From assembly GCA_034401795.1 (NCBI GenBank), contig CM067369.1, forward strand, positions 93,062,207-93,126,206: 64,000 nt of DNA, written 5' to 3'. Every line of letters begins with the position of its first letter. The stretch's first letter is position 1. Below the pieces are notes generated by a model. The model saw only the letters and a program-made list of their open reading frames with translations, made no database searches and was not told the DNA's origin. This document shows positions 24,256 to 39,660 of this stretch, one piece after another. The position numbers and the translations under genes are program-made. The DNA comes from Chaetoderma sp. LZ-2023a (taxonomy: Eukaryota > Mollusca > Caudofoveata > Chaetodermatida > Chaetodermatidae).

Positions 24256-24271
24256 TACTCGTGTAAAGTCG

Positions 24272-24900
24272 CACAAGCTACCTCGTCGTGTTGCATCGTT
24301 GGGAGCCGTGCAGGACTGTGTGCAGATTCCGTAAACCACGTGTTGAGTTATCGTGGCGTTGGAGTAGCCTGGTGTTGCCGGTGAGCCAACAGCTTGGCGC
24401 ACAGTCTGGTTAAAGTCAGACATACTACCTCGTCGTCTCTTCGGAGAGCATGGCCAGTCTACAGCTCTACTAGTGACACAACTACTGCCCAGATGGGGTG
24501 CTGAAATGTGAGCGGTGTTCTGTAGATGTCTGTCATCTTGGGCATGTGGTGCCTAGCCGTATGGCCACGGTACCAGCGGTCAATACCTCCCTGGATCAAC
24601 TACAGTGGAGAGCTAACAGTGTGACGTGAAGTCCAGGCGAAGTCGGATGCGCTACCTCGTCGTCTCTTAGGAAAGCATTTCAGTTCTTCAGGTCTACTCT
24701 ACACAACTGCTGCCGAGTCTGGTCAGCTGATGGTGAGCGGTGTTTTGGCGTCTATCGTCCTAGCGATGTGGTGCCTGGCGATATATCTTCTGCTTCCAGT
24801 GTGTGCATAACCTCTGGCTTGGCTGCAGGAGTGAGCTAACAACGTTACGCACTGGACACGCTCGCCTAGATTATCCAGACGAAATCGGCCTGTCATGCTA
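24272..24900 (+). repeat. three imperfect tandem units (CTACCTCGTCGT)
   Basis: Units start at about 24272, 24424 and 24652, each opening with CTACCTCGTCGT. The last two share GGTGAGCGGTGTT and ATGTGGTGCCT.GC segments at a period of about 228 bases. Confidence 0.6.
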
Positions 24901-26236
24901 TGAGCAGTGGAGATGGTCCAAATGGTCCGCCAAGCTTTCTGGACCTATTGACAGACGTCACCATAAGCGGCAGTTACCAAAGGCTGCGTGTTACCATCTG
25001 TCACCATCAAGGGTGTTGCCATTGATCAGAAAACAAACCGCAAAGAATGGCCAAAACACACAAAGCAGCTTCTCAAACAACAACCCTTTTCAGAGCTATA
25101 TAATCTGTTAATGGCCCTTTTCAGCGCCACTGCGATATCTTTTAACATCAGTCACAACCTGTCACCACCAAGGGCGTCATCACTCGAGTCGACATCAGTA
25201 GCAACGACGTGCGTCACAACAGTAAATATGCAAGTATTTCAAACGGCATCCAGCTCTTTTCAGGGCTAAAACGGCCCTTCTCAGAGCCACATACAGCCTT
25301 CATTTATGCCCGCAGGGCAGCATAGTCTTGGCGTGAATGGGACCGGTTTAAGAGGGACCCGAACTATACGCTAATCAAACCAACAACACTGTGGCGAAAA
25401 ATTCCGCGACCGCATATTTGTGGAAAGCGTGAAGCGACATTAGCATAGATACCGTGTCGGATCAGATATGCCATTGGTTTCCGCGTCCGCATTTTGTGGT
25501 TTCCAAAAAGTGACACTCGGATAAACGGGAAACGTAGCTAATTAGAATACCACACAGAATGATAACAAATACATAGAACCAGATATATCGTCCGTGTAAC
25601 ATCTTGGACACCCCTATGCCAACCCACCCCATACTAACCTAACTATACTAACCAAACTGCCATCTAATCTATTCTATTCTTCTATCTACTAACAAATAGA
25701 ACCAGCCGATAAATTTAAAATGTCAAAATTCTAATAATCGTCAACGGAAATGCCAATAGAATAGATGGTTAGATCTATGACTGCGGAAACTTTAGAGTCA
25801 AGGGCACTGTATTGTGGATGTACTGAGTGGCCCAGTCTTTTGTGATGGCTCATAGGTCAAAAGGCCTGTATGCTTAGGTTGGCACAAGTAGGCCTAGCAG
25901 CTGAAAAATGGGGTGAATCGACGATCACTAATTTAAGTTAGATTAGGCTCGAATCATGTGCGTGGCAAATAATGGTGATCTCACCACACCAAGCTTCCTT
26001 TCTTCATTTCCTATGGAGCAGTCATCCTCCACACCTCCCCTTTTTGTCTCTTGGATTCAGGGCCGTTGGTGTCATGAAAAAGAAAACCGCATAGAATCAA
26101 AATCTCAACAACAAAAATTCAGCCCAGCAAAGAAATTAATATCGTTTTGAACCTTGCGTGAATGGGGCCTGTTTAACAGTGATCCGAACTATACGCTAAC
26201 CAAATCAATCAAATTCAATGGGGGTGGGGGTGGGGT
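24901..26236. other. no gene recognised
   Basis: Two copies of a GCGTGAATGGG...GAACTATACGCTAA segment (25330-25372 and 26155-26200) are the only structure seen. Confidence 0.4.
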
Positions 26237-26445
26237 GGGGCCAACTGGTGATCGCTGGAAACATAGGCAATCTCCTTCACTCCTCGTTGCCTCTCTACAC
26301 CCAGGAGTATAAATGGGTAGCAGTGTAAAAGCTGGGGGAGTTACCAATAATAGACTGAAATACAACTAGTCTAGAATGGCGTGAATGTGACCTGGAATCA
26401 GGACTCGATAGACGCCAATCAAACCAATAATTTCTTGGAAATGGA
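26237..26445 (+). mobile_element. SINE 3' half, third copy
   Basis: Same module as 24060-24255, with CGCTGGAAACATAGGCAAT, CACCCAGGAGTATAAATGGG, AATAGACTGAAATA and GACTCGATAGACGCCAA. It is preceded by a GGGGGT tract at 26220-26240. Confidence 0.65.
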
Positions 26446-28437
26446 AGGCTGGACTGCTGGGAAATGGAAAGAAAGGATGCTGGTGGAGCACCAATCAACC
26501 CGCCCTGGAGAGATGCCGTTGGTCTTGTGAATACGCTGGTAGTGCAGCCTGTTTACCGCTATATCCCTGGCGAGGACTCGACCGATGATGCAATGACGCA
26601 GACGTGGGTGTTGGTGTGTGGTACTGGAAACACGAACACTGGACACGTGAATCGTGATTGGCGTGGCTTTGCTTTTCGCGTAGATTCTGTCGCTCTGCTT
26701 TGATCTCCTTTGTCCAGCGCTCAATCAATATTTTAGCATAAGTATGAAGTTTTTTTAATGACGACGTGACATGCCCTTTTTAATACCCAAAATAGCGCCA
26801 TCTGCATTCAACTTGTTATTTCTAACAGCAACAGGTTATAATTTTCAGTTTTAACTTTGGAATTTTCGTTTGCAAACACTAGATTTTAAGCTTAATTTTC
26901 CCCGTTTCTTGTTTATTTAATCACATGCCATTACTTTAAGTTACTTATATTTTATTTGATAGTATTATATTCAGTTTCGTCTTTAATATGTTTTATTTCA
27001 AAATCTCCTGACTAATTTCCATTTTTAGATTTCATTTCACAAACTGCCCTCCAACCCATCCCACCACCTAGAGAAATAAAGTAATTTCAGCTCCCATCCA
27101 TCCCTTACACGACATACAACATTGACACCCGCCAGCAACAGTTCATTATGCAACAACAGGCAACTCATACACGCCTAGCAACATCTTAATGTCTTCTCTT
27201 TTTTTTTTTAATAAGGGTGTGTATAGCTCTATATAGATAAAGGTTATTAAAAAAAGAAATCCAGGCATTGGCTGTGAGAGCTCGCTACATGATTTGTTTA
27301 CTTGCCAGCTGATGTTTTTCCTGGTGGTGAATAGCTCGCATAAGTATTCTATAAATATTCCGGCTTCCCAAAACGTATCCCAGCGGCAGCAGAGCGGCAA
27401 CAGCCACTCGCTATAAAGGTGAACCGGTAAGAAACTACGGAGATAGCATATTATTTATTATTAGCATATCATTTATTATTATTTTGTTATTGTGAGGGCG
27501 AACGTCTGTGTAGACGCATAATACATTCTTTTTTGTACAATTAAATTCTGATTGGAAAACAATATTTGCATTCTCTGCAATGGGTAGAATAAACACAGAT
27601 ATTTTGTCTAGCAGCTTTTCCCAGGTACGGCTTTAAAATTAAATAATGCAGAAAAACCTGTCGTCACCGGTTTTCGTAGGTTGGCGAAAGAAATGGGTCC
27701 CAGCATTTACTCTCACCCAGAAACACGGCCTAGGAACTTAACAATGACAATATACCGCTGATATGACTATCCCATTATCCGGCCCAGTCATTCCAGTCGC
27801 AAATTTAAACATAATAATAAATGAATTTGAACTCGACAAAATATAATAGTCTCTGAGAAAACACGAGCTGGTTGTTGAAGTAAGCAGTAAATCATATTTG
27901 AATGTGTCTTACCCTTACTGGATCGCCGAAACACCGTAATCCAGGGGTGGTGATTTTTTACTGATATGCAAATGCTCACTATTATCTCACACTGAAATGT
28001 GTGTATTAAAGGAAGGGAAGTAGCAAATGATGTTTATTGGTAATCTCATACAATATTAAATAAACTACCATCGGTACAAAATGGAAATGAATCGTGGTTA
28101 TTTGAGAAAAAACATTTACTAAATCTAGGAGCGCTTAGCTTGGAGCCAATTCGTGACCGTGCTGGTGCTTCGCACCCGGCAGTAGGCCAAATGCGTGTGC
28201 AGGTATGCTACATAGGCCTACCTGAATATATCGAAAGCGCATGTGGATATAGTTTTGTAGGTGGTATGAATAGTATTCTCTATAGGCGCCGATGTAGAGA
28301 GATTAACTCGCTACTGCCAATTCCCTATTGATCCTTTTGCAAACGTTATATTTGAAAGCCACTTTCTCTGCTGGATGTAACACGTTTCGGTCAAAATGAT
28401 TTAAAAATACACTGCTAGTTTCCAAGGTCGCAATATC
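26446..28437. other. no gene recognised
   Basis: AT-rich non-coding DNA. Short frames here have no supporting features. Confidence 0.4.
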
Positions 28438-28532
28438 ATGCCCACTAAATATTTTGAAATTCGTGTGACTGATTGTCTCTGGAAACAACTGCTTTCAGTC
28501 AAATTGTTTTAAAACTAGACGGTATTTTACCT
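28438..28532. repeat. hairpin repeat (CTGTTGAATATTTTG family)
   Basis: AAATATTTTGAAATTCGTGTG on the left and a right arm resembling CAGTCAAATTGTTTTAAAA. A degenerate family member. Confidence 0.5.
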
Positions 28533-30330
<1,798 letters not shown>

Positions 30331-30559
30331 ATTTTTTCAATATTCTTTTTGGGTGTTTGGACTTTGATAATTTTAGGCCTGATTTGCATCCAGGTTATAT
30401 GTTTTGGTTAAGGTTTTTTCAAATGACAATTTAATCAACAAAGACTTGGTTTTGAAACTTGAAACCTTGGGGATTATTATACATATGGGCAAGGTTGTAC
30501 ATGACACGTTTGGAATTTTGTTCTGACCCCCGGTGCTGGGCCCAGGAGTCAAAAGGTCA

Positions 30560-31690
30560 AGATTGGCCAGTAATTATCGATTGTAATGCAACTCCTCCTA
30601 GACCATTTAAGATAGAAACTTGAAACTTTGGGGATGATTGCACATATGGACAGGGATGTGCATAACACTTGAAATATTGACGAGACCCCAGGGGCAGATC
30701 CCTAGGGGTGGGAAATGTAGGGTAAAAAATTAAATTTTTCCAAAGGTTGTCATGTCGCATATCAGTTTCAAGCCAATGATAAGTAGTCTACAGGACAAGG
30801 GATTATTTGGATCTTGGGTCAAACTGAGGGTAGGGGTGGGGTCAAAATGTCAAAGGTATGCACCAATTGATTGTAATGCAACTCCTAGACCATTTCAGAT
30901 AGAAACTTGACACTTTGAGGATGATTGCACATATGGCCAGGGATGTGCATGACACCTTTGGAATTTTGGTATGATCCCAGGGGTACGGCCCTGGGGGTGG
31001 GAAATGTGAGGTAAAGAATAAAAATTTTCCAATGGTGGTGATGTCACATCTCATGTTGAAGCCAATGATGAGTAGACTACAGTACACGGTATTATTTTGA
31101 TCTTGGGTCAAACTGAGGGTAGGGGCGAGGTCAAAGGTGGGCACCAATCGATTGTAACGTGACTCCTAGACCATTTCACATCCAAATATGTAGTATGCTG
31201 ATTGAGGTTTTTTTAATGTTTCTTCTATTTTCATACTATGAACTTTGCTTATGTTTGGACCATTTGCCTTTCGGTTAGCCCCAGGGTGTCTGGGTTGTCA
31301 TTACAATGACTTCAGGTTACTCCTGGGCAGAAAGGCTTTATGGTTGTGTCTCCAAGATATGCTTGCCAGATGGGTAGTACCATGGGTATTTTGAATCGAC
31401 ATGTTAATTGTCAAATTTTAAAATGAGACTCCGATGGTCCATCATAACCTGTGATGTACAATTAATATACAGCACAGGTAAGTTGTTTGCTATCCTCTGA
31501 TAGCTCTTGTGGAATTTTGGTATGACCCAAGGGGTACGGCACTGGGTGTGTGAAATGTGGGGTAAAAAATAAAGTTTTTCCAAAGGTGGCCATGTCACAT
31601 ATCATTTTGAAGCCAATGATGAGTAGACCATAGTACAACGAATTATTTTGATCTTGGGTCAAAGTTAGGGTTGGTGCGGGGTCAACAGTG
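30560..31690 (+). repeat. tandem repeat, period about 285 bp
   Basis: Two full units (from 30580 and 30870) and two partial ones (31152 and 31485-31690) share GACCATTT.A.ATAGAAACTTGA, GATTGCACATATGG.CAGGGA, GGGAAATGT, TTTTCCAAAGGT and GATCTTGGGTCAAACTGAGG. Open frames here are repeat-derived. Confidence 0.8.
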
Positions 31691-33507
31691 GGTTGTGGTG
31701 GCTGCTTTAGCGATTGCGCCAGGAAGATGAACTTTGTCTAATGCTAAGTAGGCGCAAAGTTCTCGTGTCCAATTAAATATAGACCCTTTTGCACGAGATA
31801 TGAGATGCCTGCTGATTTATGTTCAATTTACCCAGTATGCTATGCTAGCCAGCATGCAACGCTACCAAACATGCAATTTTCTGACTCCATAATCGTTGTA
31901 ACTATTTGATGCCACATTCGTTTAGTCTATTGTCTGTATAGGTCAGGATTCAAAACCAACCCGCCTGCACGTGCAAATAGTCATTTGTCCTCCAGCTCTG
32001 GAAGTATAACCATGCACGTATGGCGTATTCACGGCAGTACATTCGACAGCCCGCATTTCAATACTGTTCAGCGTAAGTGTGTCAATTTCCGGAATATTAT
32101 AGAAAGCTGAAAGGTGAATTGTATCATTTTACATTGGCCTAGCTATGAGTGAATGGAAACCATGTCATTATAGACATAATGAAACACGGGTATGAAATAC
32201 CTTGAAAGTCACGCCTCCATATGGCGTATATAAGTTTGCACAGAGCATAGAAACAGTTACAATGGCGAAATGCAAAATTTGTTTAATTTTCAAGTGCAAT
32301 TATGTTCGAGGAAAATTATTCCAGCAAAGTGTTAATTATCCATCCAACTGTGTCATTGAAAGACATTGGAATTTTATTTCAAAAAGCTAAATTTATATTA
32401 GACAGAAAACAAGCCATATTCCTGTCTTTTATATTTCGCCGCTGAAGACTACCAATGGTTAATTATTTAGTCATTCCTATTTATAATCACAGACGTTGAT
32501 TCATGTCAAGTCCTCTTTGCCCTGATCAAAGGTCTGTTCTCCTACACGCCCGCTTGACGCGTGGCGAAGTCTATTTCTGATTGACCACTCGCCCTATTCC
32601 TTTTAAGTCGTGCGTATCCTTTTTAGACTAGAATCTGACACATTGATCACAGATTAATTACGAAACACTTCGTAAATTTGGTTTTGCATAAATTCAAATT
32701 CATATTTAATACTAATACGTACTGTAGTCAAACAAATGCTTCCAGAAATTTGACTTAATTGCAATTATATTGAAATTATCAATGAACACATATTTGAACA
32801 TATTTGGGTGGATCATGGCCAGTCAATCATGGGAAGTAATATTTATTTTTTGTTTTCACGTGTTGCCACCTGGGCTGCCTTACAAGGATGTGTTCACAAA
32901 TGTTACCAGTTTTATTGTCTAGCATTGTCTAATTTCGGGCTGGAAAGGGTTACACACTTACAATGTGAAGTGCTTATCTATTATGGCGTAGCCGAGCCAA
33001 ATACCAGGAACACTTGATCATTCGCATTGCACCAGAGTAGATAGGTCTATGATGACATAATATACCTCTATCGGGATGAGAGATGTAATTGCGGCGTCAA
33101 ATTACATTAGTTATTAATAAACTATCACCCGTATTAGCTTTCTGCGATCAAGGGCATCGCTTATTGCATTACTATATTTGACTAAATTTCCCGCTTAATA
33201 TTATTATTAGCAAATATGAAAATACTTTGGCGTAGCCTGCGCGCATATGCATGTGCACCAGATTCGTGCATGTTTGTATCAATGTTTTCCCGAGTGATGA
33301 AGCTATTGATGATCTGTGTTATCTGGCCAGTGTCGTACTAAAAATGAACGAAACCGATTTAGTCAGAAACGAGTTATTTTCTAAAAGTATTTACACTGAT
33401 GCCTTATGGGCGGGCTGTGGCGGATTTGTTGTAAATGTTTGTGTTTCAGGAATTGTTTTTCAGACTTTCACTGCTGGGAGAACTAGATGTTCAACACTGC
33501 TCTTTTA
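31691..33507. other. no gene recognised
   Basis: No repeat family or supported gene. A 98-codon frame at 33251-33547 has no recognisable features. Confidence 0.4.
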
Positions 33508-33800
33508 CGTTGCGAGAGCTAAAGGCATAATACATGGCCAGAGATAGAGGCTCTTATACGTGGCGAGGCATAATGCACGGCCAGAGCTAGAGGCTATTAT
33601 ATGTGGCGAGAGATAGATGCTCATGTACACGGCGAGAGCTAGATGCTCCTATACATGGCGAGAGATAGAGGCTCGTGTACACGGTGCGAGTTAGAGGTCC
33701 ATCTATATGGATAGATGCTCTTATACGTGGCGAGAGCTGGATGCTCATATTAATGGTGAAAGCTTTAGGCACTTATACGCGCCGAGAGCTAGAGTCTCTA
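33508..33800 (+). repeat. minisatellite, about 29-bp unit
   Basis: About ten degenerate units of GCGAGAGCTAGAGGCTCTTA followed by TACGTG. Neighbouring units differ by several bases, and there are no unique spacers. Confidence 0.85.
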
Positions 33801-33842
33801 AAGTATAGCAAAAGCTAGTAGTCAGTGAGCCAGGGGATCGGC

Positions 33843-34285
33843 CAGGTTCACCCATGGTGACGAATGCTCATAGTGATTTTAACAAGATCTATACCCCTAG
33901 TGATAGACAATGTGTGATAGCATTGCAGAATCGATAGCTTTCTCTGTCAGATCACCATCTTTTATGAGGATGCCCAAATTTAACGCCCACCAAATAGCCG
34001 GTTTCTGGTGATGTGGTCATGAACTACAGATTCCCGTAAAATCCTTATTATTGTTGGCTGGAAGATAAAACTTGGACAGCAGATAGGTCTCGGTTAGTAC
34101 GTTATGGTCCGGTAAAAGTAAGTAAAACATTTAACCTAAGGCCAAGAAACACGAATTATTTGATTTACATGAAATTTTTTCCTTATTATGGGGGTAATGA
34201 AAGATGGTTATCTAACAGAGAAAGCTAACGATTCTGTAATGCTATCACTATGAGCATTGCTCACGCCAGGTGAGTCTGACTGAGC
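33843..34285. mobile_element. MITE-like element with inverted ends
   Basis: GACGAATGCTCATAGTGAT and, further in, AATCGATAGCTTTCTCTGT at the left are repeated in reverse at 34195-34280. A third, longer copy lies inverted at 61880-62055, confirming a dispersed family. Confidence 0.7.
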
Positions 34286-34389
34286 ACCCTGCCTCACTGA
34301 CTAATACAGACTTTCAAATTGTCAAACAATAAATCAATCATTTTTTAATTATATTTTTTCAGATTGATGGCATCAAACCTTAAATGACT

Positions 34390-37300
34390 AAATGGAGAGT
34401 TTCAAGCCACGCGAAGGCGGATGCATAATTCAATCAGATTGAATGGGTGCAACGACTGAGTACCTGATAACACCACAGAAACATGATTCCTGGCAGAGTC
34501 TTCTGCAGGCAGCTGGGATAAGAGACTGCTCCGATACTAGATATTGCTGATCAAGTTGCAGAGATGGGAATTCCTGAGATGACGTGACCTCTTTACACTT
34601 AAGGGGGACTTTGAAGCAGAGGGCAGATACTATCCTCGGTGACAGTGGCTCTGCTTCAAAGCGAACTCACGGAGATCATTATCTGATTCAAGCGTTTATG
34701 ATCCAGAGTGCATCTGTTGTGAAAAGGTTAAATACCAGAAGGGCTCAAAGGCATGTGAAAGACTCGTAAAATCCCCAAAGCTTAGAGTTGACCAACGTCT
34801 GCGACAATGAGCTGTCGAAAAATCAGATGGAAAACGTATTGCTGTCACAAGTCAGGACATTGTGGTCACCGAATCCCATTACCATACTTCTTGCTACAAG
34901 CTTTACACAAAGACTGTTCTAGGAGGAGAGGCGGAAGGCACGGTCATCAGCGAACGTGGTGACGATGTGCTGAGTGAGATATCTATGTACATCAGAACTG
35001 ATGTTGTTCCAAACAAACTTATTGTACTAATTGTCTTACTACCAGCAAAAGTTGATGCAATACTACTATCAAAAGGACTAGAATCAATTGTAAAATCAGC
35101 TCAAAAGAACCGAGAGAAGGCTCGAATCCGAATCTGGTGATTCGCTTCATTTCATACCTGGTGAAGGCGGGAAACTTCTTGTCGTTCCAGATAGTGTAGA
35201 CCGTGACGATGTAGTGCTGGAGAATGAAAAGTTGCCGAAGGAGATCAAGCTATGGAAAGGTAAATCTTCCGACATGAACACGATCATTGATCGGGTATCA
35301 CAACATATTCGTTCATCCATCAAAGAAAATATGAGAGAGGCTCCATGGCCATACCATCCCTCAGCATGACAGAGCCGGCCTCGATACCTGTTGAGCAGGA
35401 AAGTTTTCTTGTTGGCCTACTGACCGGTGATCCTGATATGAAGAGAAAATCAGAGAGAGTAAATTTGCAGACTCGGTCATTTAGTCAGGACTTGTGTTTA
35501 ACAGGTGGCCAACAGAAAGCATTTGCTGCTGCCCTAAGCCGTGAAGACATCGACAGGCAATATTAAAATCATCAAGACATTGAACAGGCTTGGTCATGGA
35601 ATTTCATACTCGCAACTCGGGAAAATGACAGCGTTTTGTGCCTCCAAAAGCTTGCAGCTTCTATGAATCAGAAACCTTTTCTGCCAGTCACTGTTCAACT
35701 AAATGTCTTTATAAATCTAGGATGGGACAACATTGACCGACTAGAAGAGACGCTCACAGGTAAAGGAACAACTCACCGTATGAATGGCATAGCAGTGCAG
35801 GGAAAGGTTTATGGTCCACAGCTACCTAAAGCAATGCTACCAAAGAATGAAAAACGGAAACAGAGGATAGTGCCCATTGAATGCCCAGTGCTACAGGTAT
35901 ATATTGCTGGCGATAGAATCAGTCCACAGCCATTGAAAACAGGTGCAATTGATATTGGGGCAACCAAAGCTATGGGGTGGGGCAAGAACCTCATTTGAGT
36001 GCTCGCAAGACTGGTTGATACAGAACATCAGAAAATCCGAAGCTGGACAGGATTCAACATCAGCACTAGGGACTTAGTTCCTATTTCAGAGGATGTCATA
36101 AGTTACCTTTAACGGTTACTGTACCTGCCACAGAATTGACCACAGTATTTCAAATTCTGACCCAATCTGAACTTATCAGAAATGAGCTGCGCTTACCAAC
36201 TATTGTGGTTGCAATGGATCAAGCTCTCTATACAAAAGCCACTTAAATCGCTTGGAAGCATAAGAGTCGATACGCATCTATCTTGCTCAGAATGGGAACA
36301 TTCCACACCATATGCAATACCATTGACACGATTGGAAAACGTGTTCAGGATGCTGGCCTAAATGATCTGTGCCTGGAATCATGAATTATCACAGAAGCGT
36401 CGATTTCCAGGGTTCTGGATGGCAAGACGTATAACCATGCTGTCAGGTTCACAAATACATATGCGAAGCAATGATGTGGTTGGCATGGGATGGATTCCTA
36501 GAATGGTTGGCTGAAAAACACATTGAGAAACGACCAATAATCAACTCGTTTCTGAATCAAGTGATGACCCTGGCTAATGATCTCAACCAGAAAGGCATTG
36601 GAGATCTCGTTGATTGCCCAGCATTCTGCAAACTGCACCAGCTTTGGAATACCTACCGATACCACCTTCACACAAGAAATGGGTAGTTGTCTGCATTTTG
36701 GATGCCCTACATCGACATCGTAGAGGGTGTTCTGCTAGGATTGCTGAGGTCATCTTGGGTTGGTAACTGGAAATTGCACCTAAAAGCCCTACGAGCTATG
36801 ATACCTTAGTCATTCGCTTATGACAAGGTGAACTACGCATAGTACCTACCAGTACTATGCTCAAATGGTCAATCTTCAAGAGGAACATCCTGATTGTCTA
36901 TGAAGCTTTTGAGGATGGACGCTTTTCTGTACAGATGTCAAGTAGCAATCATCTTGGGCGCATACCTATGGATCAAGCTGTGGAAACCACAGTGAACAAA
37001 GATACGAGGAGCGACAACCCAATTCAGTCTGCAATCTGGTGCAGATGAGTGATACTCTATGACAGCGGAACATCATGGTGCATTCCATGGTCAACTGCGG
37101 GATATAGTACAAGGAAATAGAGGAGGCCATAGTCCCGCAGATCTGTATACACCAAGGATGCAAAAGGATACAGAGCATGGTCAATGTGTAGATACTCTTC
37201 TAGAAGGTTGGGTGAATGAATTTGCTGCAAACCCAGATCTCATCAGTATCTCTCCTGCCATGGCTCCTTCTCATGACATCACCAACGATTTAATGAAGGC

Positions 37301-38580
37301 ACGTGGTATTGGAGAATGCTGCTATCACACACCCAAAGACGACTGACTTGCGCAAGATCCATCAAAGAAGAGGTTTCATAATAAAATGAAATTGAACAAA
37401 CTGAAAACATTATCTGATATGTGCAAGAGGAAGAGTGTAAAAAGCAGTTGTAGAACAATAATCCTAAAGGAAGACAGATCATTGTTTGGTCGTATCATTG
37501 TAATATCACAAGTACGCAATCTGGAAATGAAAGATGTCCTTTCTCATCCACTGGGCTACTACCTTGTGCATTGGCTACACCGGAAGTGATGCTAAGGAAA
37601 ACCAACGAAGCTGCCCTGGCTGCAAGTCTTCAGAAAAACGCCATTAACTGTGTTTGATGGAATGAATCTGGTCCAGCGAACGAAAGGTGACCAGAAGACA
37701 TTCGGTCAAATTGCAAGTAGCATCCTAAAAGGGCACTCGGAGAAGGAAATAAGAGCATAAGAATTGATGTTGTGTTTGACACATACAAAGAAATGTATTT
37801 CAAGATTTCTGAATGTTTGGTTAGAGGAGAGGAATGTAGTAATCAGTTACAAAGCATTACCGCTTCCCGGCTAGTGAGAAACTGAAGCAACTTTCTCCGT
37901 CAGATCAACAACAAAACAAGCCTGATCGAATTCATTGTCAATGAATGGAAGAAAACAGATCACATGGGTATGCTTCGGAGAAAGGTGCTCTATGCTACGG
38001 TCAATAACAAGTGCTTCAAGATTACTGCAGGAGGTGGGGGAAGAGGTAGCTGATGTAGAGTGTTCTCAAGAGGAAGCCGATGGACGCATATTGCTACACG
38101 CAGCTTATTCTGCACGAAATAGCTAGCTAAACATTGTAATTTGCTCAGAAGACACAGATGTCTTTATCTTGCACTTGGCATGCATGGGTGTGACAGTATC
38201 AGTGCTTTTGCAGGCATGGGAAAAGCACAAGTTCTGGAACTTCTAATGAGCAGCCTTGAGATACAGATGCTCATCGAGCTTAGGCAAGAGTGGGATCTTT
38301 CAGATGATCTCCAAGTCAAACTAGAAGCTTTCGCGTGTCTCATCTATTCCTCTAAGATATATGCAGTGATTGCCAATGACCTGAAGTATCACCTGTTCGG
38401 TGTAAAGAAAGGTGACATTGAGAGCCATCAACTGCCACCATGCCAGGACTGCTTACTGCAACATATGAAGCGTGCCACTTATCAGACTGCTATTTCGAAG
38501 CAATGTCTCGAACAGTATCCTATGGTACCAAGTCTTGATGGCCATGGATGAAAGCTGGGAAATATTGAAACCACACAGCA
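34390..38580 (+). pseudogene. decayed intronless copy of a multi-copy gene family of unknown function
   Basis: A chain of plus-strand frames, broken by many stops and shifts, runs for 4 kb in one order. Recognisable pieces are HYHTSCYKLYTK (about 34880), GWDNIDRLEETLTGKGT (about 35725), EAMMWLAWDGFLEWL (about 36465), QLRDIVQGN (about 37090), MKLNKLKTLSDMCK (37386), NSLNEWKK (about 37945), QEEADGRILLHAAY (about 38070), LALGMHGCDSISAFAGMGKA (about 38170) and SHQLPPCQDCL (about 38430). I recall near-identical blocks in uncharacterised, high-copy proteins of corals, molluscs and brachiopods. The cysteine-rich C-terminus usual in those is missing after 38580. Function unknown. Confidence 0.7.
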
Positions 38581-38589
38581 ACTGGCACT

Positions 38590-39205
38590 ACTGGATGCAA
38601 CCGCCATTAACCAGCCTTTAAAATACTATGAAAAAAATACCATTAAAACCCCTGAAAATCACTAATATTAAGAGCCTATTTAGTGGCTTTTTAATGGGAT
38701 ATTTATAAGAAGCCATTAAACCCCGTGAAATTTTTTGCCAAAATAATGGGCATTAATATCCATGGAGAATGATCATTAAATTCATGAGGAGGTTTAACAG
38801 GTATGAAATTAATGGCCATCAAACATCAAGCACTGCACCATTAATTTCTAATTTAACAGGCATTAACATTTTGCAAATATGAGGGCCATTAGTGTAATTA
38901 CCATCAATTTCACACACAAAATATTAATGACCATTAAATACAAACCCACAATTAATGGGTTTTCAAGAGATACTTCCCCATTAAATATGACCATTAATAA
39001 CACTGACAATCGCTAATATTAAGGGCACCATTAATTTTAATGGGATACATTTTTTAAAAAGATCAAGGCCATTAAACAAGGAAACACAAACCCATTAATT
39101 TGGGAATGTTTAGCCATTAATTATATTAATGGCCTCTCGAAGGACTTTAACAGCCATTAAAATAATTAATGGGGTTAATGTCTCAAACCATTAAAAAATT
39201 AATGG
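38590..39205. repeat. field of CCATTAA/TTAATGG words
   Basis: About 600 bases in which CATTAA or TTAATG recurs every 15-25 bases on both strands without a fixed period. Similar but sparser words occur at 61318-61450. Confidence 0.75.
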
Positions 39206-39660
39206 GGTCAAGATGGCCGCTGTTGGCTGGCAGCCATATTGGATTTCAGATTATCGTCAATTTCAATGGTAGCTTTCTTCACAAGACGTAAACCAACCAC
39301 CAAATGAAGTTTCAAAGCAATCCGATAAACGGTAACAGAGATACATGTATCATCCTGAAACCAATTTTCAAGATGGTAGCCAATGGCTGGCCGCCATCTT
39401 TTATTTTGGATCATTGTCCATTTCGATAGGCTTCATCCCCAGACCTAGTCCAACGACCATATGTAGTTTGAGTGATCCGATAAATGGTAATGGTGTTATA
39501 AATCCGTAAACCAATTTTCAAGATGGCCACCAGTGGCTGGTGGTCATCTTTAATTTCGGATTGTTGGTTTCGATAGGCCTCTGCTCCAGACCTAGTCTAA
39601 CCACCCTCTGAAGTTTCTAAGTGATCAGATAAATGGCAACGCAGGGTTATCATACGGAAA
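39205..39660 (+). repeat. tandem repeat, period about 155 bp
   Basis: Three units open with CAAGATGG at 39209, 39370 and 39519. Each continues with TGGCTGG, an ATTTCGATAGGC-like stretch, GACCTAGTC.AAC.ACC, and GATCCGATAAATGGTAA. Period 149-161 bases. Confidence 0.8.

Noticed and set aside
33251..33547. 98-codon frame
   Set aside because: No motif, composition like its surroundings, and no splice or promoter signals.
33508..33800. CRISPR array
   Set aside because: The units are directly tandem and degenerate, with no unique spacers, in animal DNA.
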